A DNA stretch of 64,000 bases from the NCBI GenBank assembly GCA_037043015.1, contig CM073322.1:17557601-17621600 (forward strand), written 5' to 3'. The stretch is from Bryum argenteum (taxonomy: Eukaryota; Streptophyta; Bryopsida; Bryales; Bryaceae). A program made the translations under genes and the position numbers. Positions within the stretch are counted from its first letter, which is position 1. Every line of letters begins with the position of its first letter. Shown one piece after another: positions 33,441-44,305 of this stretch. Under the pieces are notes generated by a model that did no database searches, was not told the DNA's origin, and saw only the letters and a list, made by a program, of their open reading frames with translations.

Positions 33441-34985
33441 CTTACTTAAGGCAATCATTGTACAAAATTTCTCAAAAGATGCAACAACCACTCAATGAGC
33501 AAAGTAATCTTGAGAACAAATCCATATGAATCCGTACGACATTCAAATATGGTTGACTATTAGTAATTGCCTTTCAATTGTACAACAAGATGCCTCTCAT
33601 AAAAATTATTCCTTCCTATTCAACTCTCTACATGAGCAACCTTCTGCTCTACATTGTGTAAAATACAAGTTATACAACAACTACTACAGGTGCCTTTGCA
33701 AACAGTGTAAACTATAATTGATGTGATGGACATCAAGCAAAGAGATGGTGTGGGGAGAAAATGCAACAAGTCACAAAAACAACACTTTTATTCCACATAA
33801 AACTCAAAATACAAGGGGAAACAATCCTTTGCATATGTTTGTATACACAATATGTTTGTCGATGCAATATTTAAATTGTAAACCGATTAGACCAAATCGG
33901 CAAGCTATCGCACCGAATTCTTAGCTTTTGGTCGAGCTACTCCGTTCTTTAAAATCCACAATTAGGTACCTGGCAGCCGTTGACTCCACATCGAACGAGC
34001 TCCGCTGGAACATAGCCACTCATGTCGCCCGACTGAAGGATCACATAAAACCACCGCGAGAACTTCTTGTTAGGCACCCCGTCTTTCTGGCACACCACCG
34101 ACAACAGCATGGTTGGATTGAGCTGGTTCTTGATCTGCGAGGTGCTTGATGGTTTCTCAAACAGGGTACCAGTTTCGTCACGGTCCCTTGGTCCACGGCA
34201 AACACCACATTCACGAAACAACTGCTCGCCACCACTGCCATGGCCACCAGTAGAATCATCGATAGTCCCCTGCACAAAAACGCATGAGCGCGTGAACCCA
34301 ATCCACTAGTGAGCATAAATCAAGTCTTTTCATGTGAAAAACATTCCTACTCGAGAGAATTACTTCATTCACCCAAAAAATGCTACGGCTCCAAAGAAGG
34401 AGACAAAGACCAATTGTAAGGTAAACACATACCTTGTAGTTGCCATGGCGTACCGTCGTAGACCGCTTTTCAAACTTGTGAGCCAAATGGAGAGAACAGC
34501 TATGCAAAAGCCGTGACAAATTGAGATGTTTCACGAAAGAGAGAGGAGAATTGTGGAGAACAAGTGTGACCATGGCTTGTATTTAAAGGCATTGGAGAAG
34601 AAGGCGAAACATCTAGAAGATGCATGGTGACCGTGAATTTCGTCAAAGGTCAAATTGAGTTTAGACACGGTGGATGGGGGTTGGTGTGCAATTTGAAATG
34701 CAAACTTATGAAGATTAAGTCTCAAGCGTAAGAAATTGTGGCATGTGGGGCCAAAGGGTTTGTTATAATTAACAAGGGGCTTAAACCCATTTTGCTCTCA
34801 TTTGTGATTTGCTCTGTTTATCCTCATCTGTTTATTTTGGAAGGGTCTTTGTGTTTGGGGCTTAAACCCATTTTGGATGCTTAGTTTCTTATTTTGTTTG
34901 AGAAGCCTGCATGCCTACTACAATAAGTCATATGCACAAATTAAAGAGTGAGCATTAATAGATCAAATGTATGTGTACGAGAAAA
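33440..34985. repeat. Duplicated block around copy A
   Basis: The gene, its promoter and its 3' flank (CAAGCAAAGAGATG…, AACAACACTTTTATTCCAC) match the block at about 36960-38420 in the same orientation, and the block at 39030-40380 in inverted orientation. Boundaries are approximate by eye. Confidence 0.7.
33949..34446 (-). pseudogene. Secreted Cys-containing protein gene, copy A, frameshifted
   Basis: Reverse strand, two exons: 34446-34433 (ATGGCAACTACAAG) and 34269-33949. The layout matches copies B and C, including the hydrophobic signal peptide. Near 34163-34167 this copy reads CAGGGTACC on the plus strand where B has CAGGGGTACC, a loss of one base in a short run. The joined coding length is 335 nt, not a multiple of three. 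Past the break the other frame continues with the family's C-terminal region (…GYVPAELVRCG…NCGF), otherwise undamaged, so the break is recent or a sequencing/assembly error. A TATTTAAA box at about 34580-34587 and the 3' AATAAAA signal (complement, about 33787) remain. Confidence 0.75.
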
Positions 34986-36132
34986 AAATGTAGTATTACA
35001 TAACTGATGATACTAACTCTTGTAATTTTTGAATAGTTCCCTTATAAAATTGGTACTAATTTCAATTTGGCGTTAGTGCAAATTTTAACTCCAAAACGTC
35101 CCTAATGTCAAAAAATAACATTTTCCATGAAAGGCAAAAGCTTTGAAGAACCATGATTACTTCATCCAAACTCCATTATAGACGAAATTATTTGGGTTGG
35201 GTCACAAATCAAGTCTTCTTTGTGTGATAAAAACGGAAGACTCATGTATTGAGATGTGAATAAATGAATAAAATGTGAATAAATTCTAAACGTTGACACA
35301 ACCCTTAAATGGTAGATTCTACCAACTTTCAACTATTTGTTGAGTTAGTATACAAACCAATCGATCAAGTAATGACAAGAATTCCTTGATTTATAGCAGC
35401 AAGTGAGTAGTTTTGAACCATGTCCACAATTTTTTGTAGAGCAAATTCGTCGAGTTGAGGCATATGTTGAGTCAGTGTGGACACGGATATTTATTCCAAT
35501 AAGCAATGGAAGATATTTTGGGAGTGTAAGTGAAGAAAACTTGATGGCAATGGGTATCTCTTTTTGCGCCATGGTGTAATGGGGTAGGTAAAGTGTAATT
35601 GTAGATTTAGGTCGGGAGGGGAGGGAAGGGTCCCAGGATGGAGGGGAGCGGCGCTGGCACGCTCCACGCTTGCATCAATGGTCTCTGCCAAGTGAAAGAA
35701 AGCAAAGCATGGTCCACATGATCTGCAACAAATATATTACAAGTTTGTACGGTTAAAGGCTAAATAGCTTATGTTTATATTTGTCTATGTCACTTTATTT
35801 AAAAATTAGTTTGGGGCTAAAAATACCCCAAGGTCGTATAGAGGTCAAGTACAAAATGTAGTTGAGAGTAGATGTAAAAAAAAAGAAAAACTCAAAAAGA
35901 GTTAAAAATACAAAGTTGTTTCTTGCTCACCTCAAGGCTAAAATCTAAAACTTGCGATAAAGGACTCCAAAAGCGGAGTTTAACTTTGGAATTTCTTTCA
36001 CACATATCTTATAGTATAGGGAACACCCAAATGTATTCTTAGGCAGAAATATTGACTTTAACACCTTTATCTAGACTGCGTAGAAACAACAAAATCTCTC
36101 GATTTTGGAGGCCTTGGTTGTTTTGGAGTTAC
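34960..36132. mobile_element. P3-class element interrupted by a P2-class element
   Basis: P3 interior sequence (CTCTTGTAATTTTTGA near 35019) runs to about 35085. A P2 left end, TTAACTCCAAAACGTCCCTAA, begins at 35085. P2-like sequence (ACACGGTCCACATGATC-type block near 35707, 'TTACAAGTTTGTACGGTT') continues to about 35845. P3 sequence then resumes (GTACAAAATGTAG, 'TATAGTATAGGGAACACCC') to a degenerate end GGTTGTTTTGGAGTTA at 36132. The inserted P2 has lost its right end. Both elements are old. Confidence 0.6.
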
Positions 36133-36349
36133 AATAATATAGTAATTATGCTATTTTCATGGACCAATGTGAGAGTTGAGATCCTCTAGAATCATACAAT
36201 TATGCAACAAGTGCCTTCTTGGCAACATTGCCGACAACTTTCATAAACTTTTGGTTGCAACTAATAAAAGTGAATGTAGCCAAATATGCCAAAACTTGGT
36301 TCTCGTTTCAGGCAACTTCCCTAATACAATACACCATCTCCATTTGCCA

Positions 36350-38420
36350 CTAAGCCATAAGAAATAGCAATCTTTGCCTTATCTAGGTGAACATTCGAAA
36401 CCAAATCCGAGCCTCAACAGTAACCTGTATTTTAAATTAAAGTCAATTCTTGTGGATTAATTAGTAGGAATATCAAACCAAAACCTCAGGATTTCTACCT
36501 CCCAGTTTTACATTGAGCTATTAAAATAATAATTAGACATTAGATCCTCCTATACGGATTGATGCAATAGAAGGCAACCATCCATGGGTAAGGTGCCTCA
36601 GGGTGAAAAACAACGACCTCTAATTGGCAATAGTTGCAATTGTCAAATGCTCCTTCCTTTCACAGTTGCCCACAATAAGTTGCCCCCACATGCATAGCGA
36701 GCTCAAAGTAGGTTGGCTCAAGTACATTCAATAGTGATAGTCGCTTCATTTGTGTCAAATACAAGTTGCACACGTACTTCTCAAATTTCTTCAACTCGAG
36801 GTACAATGTTGAAAAGTCACTTTATGATTTACCGTTTGTTGTGTTCTAAAATATACTGAATACAACATTGCTTGATTGCCAAATACTAATGATAAGCACT
36901 CAAGAATACTACTCAACACAACAATCTAGGAGTTATTCTTGAAAAGTGACAATCATTGCTATATGAATGAAGTAATAGTTTTGATAACAAATCCATGTGA
37001 ATTCGCATGACTTTTAAACATGGTTGATAGTGAGAGTCTTTTAACTGTGTAACAAGATGCCTTTCATAGAAACTGTTGTTTCCTGTTCAACTCTCTACAT
37101 GAGCAACCTTGTGCTTGACTTTGTGTACGATACAAGTTATATAACAACTACGAGTAGTGACTTTGCAAAACAATGCAAACTATGATTGATGTCATAGACA
37201 TCAAGCAAAGAGATGATGCGGAGAAAGAATACAACAAGTCACACAAACAACACTTTATTCCACATAAAACTCAAATCACAAGTAAAAAACAATTTGTTTA
37301 TGCACACGACATGCTTGGCCATGCGATATCAAATGCTTGAGGCCAATTTGACAAGCTATCGCACCGAAGTCTCAGCTTTCCAGTCAAGCTACTATCACTA
37401 CTCCATTCTTTAGAATCGACAATCAGAAACCTGACATCCGCTAACCCCACATCGAACGAGCTCCGCAGGAACGTAGCCACTCATGCCACCCGCCTGAAGG
37501 ATCACATAAAACCACCACGAGAACTTCTTGTCAGACACCGTTTTCTGGCATATCACCGACAACAGCATGGTTGGGTTGAGTTGGTTCTTGATCTGCGAGG
37601 TGCTTGATGGTTTTTCAAACAGGGGTACCAGTTTCGTCACGGTCCCTTGGTCCACGGCAAACACCACATTCATGAAACAACTGCTCGCCACCACTGCCAT
37701 GGCCACTAGCATAATTATCGATAGTCCCCTGCACAAAAACAAGGTAGCGCATGAACCCAATCCACTAGTGAGCATAAATCAAGTCCTCCCATGTGAAAAA
37801 CATTCCTACTCATAAGAATTACTTCATTCACGCAAAAGAATGGTACCGCTCTAAAGAAGAAGAGAGAAACGAAAGAATAATGGTCAGGTGAACACATACC
37901 TTGTAGTTTCCATGGCGCACCCTCGTAGACCGCTCTTGAAACTTGTGAGAGAACAAGTGTGCAAAGCGGTGATAAAATGAGATGTTTCACGGGTGAGAAC
38001 AAGTGTGACCATGGCTTGTATTTAAAGGCATTGGAGAGGAAGGCGAAACATCCAGAAGATGCATGGTGACCGTGGATTTCGTCAAAGGTCAAATTGGCGT
38101 TGGGCACGGTAGGTGGGGGTTGGTGTGTAATTTGAAATTCAGAATTAATGAAGATTACTTAGTCTCACGCTTGAGAAATTGTGGCGTGTGGAGCCAAAGG
38201 GTTTGTGATAACTAGCAAGGGGGTGAAAGCCATTTTGCTCTCATTTGTGAATTGTTCTATTTATCCTGGTTATTATTCTGATTTTGAAAGGGTCTTCTTG
38301 TTTGTGAATACGGATACTTAGTTACTTATCTTGTTTGACAAGCCTCCATGCCTACTATGATAATTAAGTCTTTTGCACAAATTATACAGTCAGCATCAAT
38401 AGTTCAAATGTATGTGTGAG
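36350..38420. repeat. Left arm of a large inverted duplication (copy B block)
   Basis: This block, which carries copy B, matches the 39.03-40.77-kb block in inverted orientation. Shared segments include the promoter, the gene, AACAACACTTTATTCC, the 'TACAAGTTGCACACGTA' segment and the 'CCTCCCAGTTTTACATTGAG' segment. Identity is high in the gene and falls outward, with small insertions and deletions. Confidence 0.75.
37410..37913 (-). CDS. Small secreted Cys-containing protein, copy B
   Basis: Exons 37913-37900 and 37728-37410, GT-AG intron, 110 residues. Exon 1 encodes only METT plus part of an Arg codon. Residues 5-30 form a signal peptide (LSIIMLVAMAVVASSCFMNVVFA). The mature part has about 80 residues with four Cys (one in VICQK, then VRCG, SGCQ and SDCRF) and the pattern W-F-Y-V…GGMSGYVPAELV, which recalls the end of a bacterial-type SH3 (SH3b) fold; that resemblance is my inference. 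Compared with C it has lost one codon (KTVSD for KDGVPD) and changed SRW to SWW. A TATTTAAA box lies at about 38019-38026, about 110 bp upstream of the ATG. Function unknown; an apoplastic role is inferred. Confidence 0.8.
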
Positions 38421-38490
38421 TAGGATTTGAGCATCAATAGTTCAAATGTATGTGTAAGTGGGATTTGAGCATCAATAGATCAAATGTATG
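38391..38490. repeat. About 38-bp unit repeated nearly three times
   Basis: GCATCAATAG(T/A)TCAAATGTATG followed by TGTGAGTAGGATTTGA is repeated head to tail at the outer edge of the copy B block. Confidence 0.8.
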
Positions 38491-39029
38491 GAATTATTTG
38501 CACTTAGACAAGCGCATGTGAAGTATAATGTGTTTTGTTTCAATGATACAAAAAGTACCTATTTAAGGTTTTAAGTGATCATATGTTTCTGAATAAATAT
38601 GTTTTGTATTATATGCAATACGAAATGCTTGATTTTAACCATGACATAAGTTTGACAAGTAATTCAAAGGGAATTTGGTATAAAAACAATCTAAAATCCA
38701 CTTAGTTTTGGAACTTGAGAGGTTATAATTCCTAACCTTACACATACAAAAAAACGCTTATGTTTGAGATACTAGTTTAAAATTTTAATTCAATTAATTA
38801 TTTTAAGTTGATATCTAATTAAAGACCTATGTAGAAACTACTTGATGTGAATACAAGAAAGTAAGGCGAAGGCACTTACAGTGATGAATTTTGCTAACGT
38901 AACTTTCTCGAAGTGCACCATGAAAACTTGAATATTGCGGCTATTCTACTTTATTAAACCTTTCTCATATGGGCGATTCCTTTTACAAATACAAATACCT
39001 TCAAATTTCTTTTGAAAATACAACAAGTT
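38491..39029. other. Spacer between the two arms of the inverted duplication
   Basis: AT-rich sequence of about 540 bp with no recognised feature. It separates copies B and C, which are divergently transcribed away from it only in the sense that B reads left and C reads right. Confidence 0.45.
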
Positions 39030-39248
39030 GCAGATGAGAGCAAAATGGGTTTAAGCCCCTTGTTAACTATATCAAACCCTTTGGCTCCACACGCCACAAT
39101 TTCTCACGCTTGAGACTTAATCTTCATTTAGTTTGCATTTCAAATTGCACACCAACCCCCATCCACCGTGTCTAAACTCAATTTGACCTTTGACGAAATT
39201 CACGGTCACCATGCATCTTCTAGATGTTTCGCCTTCTTCTCCAATGCC

Positions 39249-39256
39249 TTTAAATA
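39249..39256 (+). promoter_or_regulatory. TATA-like box of copy C
   Basis: TTTAAATA is conserved in all three copies about 110-140 bp upstream of the ATG. An upstream ATG (39263) lies only a few bases past it, so it should be outside the transcript if initiation is about 30 bp downstream; this supports the ATG at 39390 as the start. Confidence 0.55.
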
Positions 39257-39389
39257 CAAGCCATGGTCACACTTGTTCTCCACAATTCTCCTCTCTCTTC
39301 CGTGAAACATCTCAATTTGTCACGGCTTTTGCATAGTTGTTCTCTCCCTTTGGCTCACAAGATTCAAAAGCGGTCTACGACGGTACGCC

Positions 39390-39893
39390 ATGGCAACTAC
39401 AAGGTATGTCTTCACCTTACAATCGGTCTTTGTCTCCTTCTTTCTTAGAGCGGTAGCATTTTTTGTGTGAATGAAGTAGTTCTCATTACGAGTAGGAATG
39501 TTTTCACATGAGAGGACTTGATTTATGCTCACTAGTGGATTGGGTTCACGCGCTCATGCATTTTTGTGCAGGGGACTATCGATGATTCTACTGGTGGCCA
39601 TGGCAGTGGTGGCGAGCAGTTGTTTCATGAATGTGGTGTTTGCCGTGGACCAAGGGACCGTGACGAAGCTGGTACCCCTGTTTGAGAAACCATCAAGCAC
39701 CTCGCAGATAAAGAACCAGCTCAATCCAACCATGCTGTTGTCGGTGGTGTGTCAGAAAGACGGGGTGCCTGACAAGAAGTTCTCGCGGTGGTTTTATGTG
39801 ATCCTTCAGTCGGGCGGCATGAGTGGCTACGTTCCTGCGGAGCTCGTTCGATGTGGGGTTAGCGGCTGCCAGGTTCCTAATTGTGGATTCTAA
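39390..39893 (+). CDS. Small secreted Cys-containing protein, copy C (intact)
   Basis: Exons 39390-39403 (ATGGCAACTACAAG) and 39572-39893, intron AAG|GTATGT…TGTGCAG|GGG, 111 residues. The signal peptide is MATTRGLSMILLVAMAVVAS and a few residues beyond, with likely cleavage near VVFA|VDQG. The mature protein is about 80 residues with four Cys (VVCQ, VRCG, SGCQ, PNCG), 'RWFYVILQSGGMSGYVPAELV' and a C terminus in NCGF. The spacing of hydrophobic strands and the 'W.YV…GYVPA' ending suggest an SH3b-like beta barrel; no family is assigned with certainty. The intron also stays open in frame from an internal ATG (39525), giving a possible alternative N terminus; all three copies keep this. AATAAAA at about 40036 is a good polyadenylation signal. 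Confidence 0.85.
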
Positions 39894-40770
39894 AGAACGG
39901 AGTAGCTCGACTCGAAAGCTGAGATTTCGGTGCGATAGCTTCTCAAATTGGCCTCAGAGCATTTGATATCACATGACCAAGCATGCTGTGTGCATTGACA
40001 GATTGTTGTTTACTTGTGATTTGAGTTTTATGTGGAATAAAAGTGTTGTTTGTGTGACTTGTTGCATTCTCTCTCCATACCATCTCTTTGCTTGGTGTCC
40101 ATCACATCAATTATAGTTTACATTGTTTTGCAAAGTCACCAGTGGTGGTTGTTGCACATAGCATTGAATCGTAAAGTGACTTTTCAACATTGCACCTCCA
40201 GTTCAATAGATTTGAAAAATACGTGTGCAAATTGTATATCGCACAAATGAAGCGAGTGGCATTATCGAATGTACTTGAACCAACTTACTTAGAGCTCGAT
40301 ATGCAGTGTGGGGGCAACTTACTTGTGGGCAACTATGAAAGGAGTGAGCATTTGACAATGGCAACTATTGCCAACTAGTGGCCGGCATTTTTCATCTTGA
40401 GGCACCTTACACATGGATAGTTGCCATGTGTAGCATCCATCCGTGTGCGAGAGTCTAATGTCTACGTAATATCTATATAGCTCAATGTAAAACTGGGAGG
40501 TAAAAATCATCAGGTTTTTAGTTTGATATTACTATTAATAAATCCTTAAGAGTTGGCTTCAATTTAAAATACAAATTAGCATTAAGCTTGCATTTGTTTA
40601 TCCTCGAATGGTCACGAAGATAAGGCATAGATTGTCATTTCTTATTACTTAGTAGCAAATGGAGATGGTATATTGTCTTTGGGAAAGTTGTTTGAAACTA
40701 GAACAAAGTTTGGCATATTTAGCTACATTCACTTTATTACAAGAGTAATTATGATAGTTTTCTGTAATAT

Positions 40771-41170
40771 TACATTTTTTCTTCCAAAAATTGTTGAAAT
40801 TTGAGGTTTTAAATTTTTTGAGATTTAAGATTTAAGTCTTCTAAGAATTCACCAACTTATGAAGGTACTTACTCACTCTTAGTTTCTCCCTAAACCACAT
40901 ACAATGAACATGATGCATACTTTTCCGAATCCTTGGTTATCTACCTTCTCATGGTAAATAATTTGCATGAGGTTTCAAGATGCCGAATGAGTGTCTAAAA
41001 TTTTGCACATATTCATATACTACTAATGTCTTAAAGACTTAAAATTAAACATCACCTAAATAATGTTCCATCGTAAATAACAAACGTCTCAAAACCAACC
41101 AAGTTGTTGAGTAAAATTCACAAGCCTATTACCATGTCTGGTAGCAATTTAGTTTAACGTGCCAAGGAGA
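40771..41170. other. Intergenic, no gene recognised
   Basis: AT-rich. Nothing seen. Confidence 0.4.
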
Positions 41171-41605
41171 TTAACCCTTAAGCGCCCACAGTGTCGTTTT
41201 TCGACATTCTGGATGTGAGGCTCCATCTTTGGTGCACAACCCCGCTTTCATTTCATCGATTCTTCATCCGCCACTTTTTTTGCTCAACTTCTTGGTGGGT
41301 TTACTCTACTCCCTCCTTGGATAAATAGTAAAAACCTTGATCCTCAATTTGTGAGAGTGGGCGAAAGAGATTTTTCATGAAAGTTTTGGTGGTGTGATCT
41401 TCACCCCTTTTTTGTATGGATCTTGAAATCCATCGCTCCGAATGACATGCAACTTGACGGTCGTACTAATTGCCCTGCTCCAAAGAAGATCCTACGGTTG
41501 GATTTTCCATTTTCATCTTTTATTTGTTTCTACGCAGTTTTGAAAAAATCAGCATTATTATCAATTGTTAGGAGCTTTACCCCCCCTTGGGCATTTAGGG
41601 GTTAA
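41171..41605. mobile_element. TTAA-flanked element next to the mL47 promoter
   Basis: Left end TTAACCCTTAAGCGCCCAC, right end GGGCATTTAGGGGTTAA, flanked by TTAA on both sides. The left interior (GTGTCGTTTTTCGACATTCTGGATG) resembles P2, and the right resembles P1 ('ATCCTACGGTTGGATTTTCC'), so it is a chimera or an intermediate class. It ends about 65 bp before the telo-box of the mL47 gene. Confidence 0.7.
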
Positions 41606-41668
41606 ATAGTCATAAAAACAAAGCAAAAGAAACCGAACGCTCCCCTTCTGTCACTCGGATTGTGAGTT

Positions 41669-41690
41669 CTAGGGTTTAGGGTTTTAGGGC
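41669..41690 (+). promoter_or_regulatory. Telo-box array upstream of mL47
   Basis: CTAGGGTTTAGGGTTTTAGGG contains the telo-box (AAACCCTA in reverse) about 200 bp before the ATG. Telo-boxes are typical of promoters or leaders of plant ribosomal-protein and other translation genes, which fits the downstream gene. Confidence 0.75.
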
Positions 41691-41870
41691 TCGGAGCTCG
41701 CAATTCCCGTAGGCTTCATTCTGTTAGTTTTCTCTTGCCTTCTCGCTCGGCAAGCTAGTCGTCTTCACGTATCATGTTCGGATAGCTAATTGCCACGGAC
41801 AAGCAAAGACCGGATGCGGCCCTTTTGATAAAACCGAGAATTGTTTCGCATTTGCTGGAGAGCAGCGACC

Positions 41871-42938
41871 ATGTTGGCCAGGATTCTTCGGAGGCCCTCG
41901 GTGGCTACTGCGGCACAGAGGACGAGAACAGGACTTGCGGATTTCTTCGAGGCTGGACGTGACCCTAACTCAGATGCCGCAATTAATTACGGTACGTTTT
42001 TTCTACGACTCTCCGGACTTGCCGCCCTCGACAAGTATCGCTCAAGAATCACATGTACTGTATTCTTGTTGCAGGACGTAGTTGGAAAGCGGAGGAGCTT
42101 CGGCAGAAGTCTTGGGAGGATCTGCACCAGTTGTGGTACGTTTGTTTGAAGGAGAAGAACATGTTGATGTCGCAGAAACAAATGCTGCTCTCGCAAAACA
42201 TGCGTATGCCGAATCCCGAACGATTTCCTAAGGTACTTATCTCATCCGCTTTCAAACCCTAATTGATCGCTCCAATCTTAATACTGACAATCGGGAATGG
42301 CACTATTTGTAGATACTCCATTGTAATTTTTGACCTAGATTGGTTCGACATCTCTAGAAAGCATCGAATTGCCTGGTAGCCCTGCTTAATCTGTGATGCC
42401 CTCATTTCAAAGCCTCATCAGACCAATAGATATCTGTTTTCAGCAGCTTTCTTACAAGATACCATTAAGAAGATTCGTTCATCTATTGAGCCGTTGATGG
42501 CAATATCTGTTCATATGACGTAGCATTCCAAGTCTGCGGGACTTTTGCTTCCGATTCTCTCAATCCCATTGTTGTTTCAAGCCTCATCAGAGTCGAATAG
42601 ATATTTGTTTTCAGGATATCACAAAAAAGAATTAGTTGACCATTGAGCATGAACGTTATTGAGTGTGATTGTTGATCACATTAGGTTGACGTAGTATTTT
42701 GAGTCCGCGGGAGTTTCTGATTCTCTCAATCCCATTGTCCAGTAGAGATGTTGTTTCATGCTGAAAGAAGTAAGTTCAATGATGTATGTTCCACGATATT
42801 GATGTTGCAAGTGCTCTGCTTGACATGAAGGTGCGGAAGACGATGTGTCGGATCAAGCAAGTGCTGACTGAGAGAGCTTTGGCCGTGGAAGACCCTAGCA
42901 AACGAAAGGCTTTACGAAAGATGATCAATGATTTGTGA
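41871..42938 (+). CDS. MRPL47: Mitochondrial ribosomal protein uL29m/mL47 (L29/L47 family)
   Basis: Exons 41871-41991, 42075-42232 and 42831-42938, introns GT-AG (phases 1 and 0), 128 residues. Residues 1-25 ([21 protein letters not shown]) are Arg-rich without acidic residues, a mitochondrial presequence. The core '[38 protein letters not shown]' and '[25 protein letters not shown]' follows the plant mL47 pattern closely. It is a protein of the large mitoribosomal subunit near the exit tunnel. The exon 3 acceptor is GACATGAAG|GTG, an unusual AAG rather than CAG, but it joins exactly at the conserved PK-VRK junction. AATAAAA at about 42953 is a likely polyadenylation signal. Slightly shorter than the Arabidopsis protein at the N terminus. 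Confidence 0.93.
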
Positions 42939-44305
42939 AACATTATTAAATTCAATAAAAATAGCTTCTGCACAATTTGATGGTCGGTTCGAGTCCAAAC
43001 ATTCTGTTGCATTCTTCACAAGATTTCTCACAAGATTTCGCGGTACATGTTCTTTCTCCAACATGATAGGGCGATTGCCATGTCAGCTTCCGCGGGTTCT
43101 TTAAAGACCAAGTTAACTTACAAATTATCAACGGAACACTATGTCTCAGGTGGATTGTTCAATGCCACGAATTTTTCGGTATGGCTGTGTGAGCAAATGG
43201 AACACACATGTCTAAGCGAGACGGCTCAATGATTTTCGGGATTGTAGACGGCTCAGTGAATTTCGGGATGGCAAATTTGTAGGGAATCTGGGGATGGCAA
43301 ATTTGTAGGAAATTTGGGGATAACAAATTTGTAGGATGGCAAATTTGCAGTGAATTCGGGATGGCATATTTGTTGGGAAGTTAGCCATGTGAACACACAT
43401 GTCTAAGGTGAAGTTTGCCGCAAGAACAATTTGTGTGCATGCGCTCAAGTGGACGATTGGATCAATGTAGGTGGTAGTAAAAAAAAGCGCACTCTCGACT
43501 CCAGAGCTGTTATGTACCGACCTCCTGGCTAATACGACACTGCTGGACCTGCGTCAGTTCTGAGCAACCACCTTGTGCACCACATTTCCAATTCGATCTG
43601 CGAAAGTGCATGTTTAACGATGCATGTTCCTGGTGTAAAACTGTATCACATCACGCGGTATTGCACAACAAGTTTATGAGAAAACAATATCATAGTGAGC
43701 AAATCGAAGAACTTCACAAAGTGGGGACACTCGATATTGTGGTTGAAAATAATTCACCATATCAAAATTGTCTACAAATTGCACTCAAGATAGGCAAGAT
43801 AGCTCAAATGTAAGAACAGCGTAGGTTTGACCATGACATGGTTTGCTAACATTGAGAAATTTTGTTTACGACACATAGAAGCGTTCTGAAGACAAGTTTC
43901 AGAACCACCTTCTTTCTACTCCCACCAACCCCTACTAAGTACGATAACGCTCTGCAAGACTACTACAACGACCGACCCTAAATTTACAAAAATCGAAACA
44001 GTCACGAATACTGCAATATATACAAGGCACATGCTCGTAGCTAAAAATCTCAGAGACATACGAAGATCTGCCAGTGTAGAGTAACAATGTCCATACGAAA
44101 CAGTGCCTAAGTGAAAAAACTGCCCAGAAAGATGGGACTTTCAGGGCACTATATACATCCACGAGAAAAACTCACAATGAGTTACATCGCGAAACAATTC
44201 GCATCTCTCCTTGAATCCAGCCCTGTGCAAGTATGCGCTCAAACAGGCCCGAAAGGCTGTTATGAATAGAGGCCAGTAAATTTCTAGGCCTCAACAATAA
44301 TTTAC
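42939..44305. other. 3' flanks of mL47 (+) and CLC (-), convergent
   Basis: It contains the minisatellite listed next. Open frames such as 43610-43813 have no recognisable similarity. Confidence 0.45.
43255..43385. repeat. About 25-bp minisatellite, about five irregular units
   Basis: Head-to-tail units of GGGATGGCAAATTTGTAGGA(A) with variable lengths and substitutions. Confidence 0.85.

Larger units (their letters stand above)
39030..40770. repeat. Right arm of the inverted duplication (copy C block)
   Basis: See the left arm. This block also matches the copy A block: GAGAGCAAAATGGGTTTAAG and CCACCGTGTCTAAACTCAAT near the left side are closer to A than to B. A and C may therefore be each other's nearest relatives in the promoter region. 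Confidence 0.72.

Noticed and set aside
39263..39448. 61-codon frame starting upstream of secreted-protein copy C, with a counterpart in copy A
   Set aside because: Its ATG lies about 8 bp after the TATA-like box, so it is probably not in the transcript. It is out of frame with the signal peptide and reaches a stop after the splice.
43255..43385. Minisatellite as a CRISPR-like array
   Set aside because: The units are contiguous without unique spacers and the genome is nuclear plant DNA.
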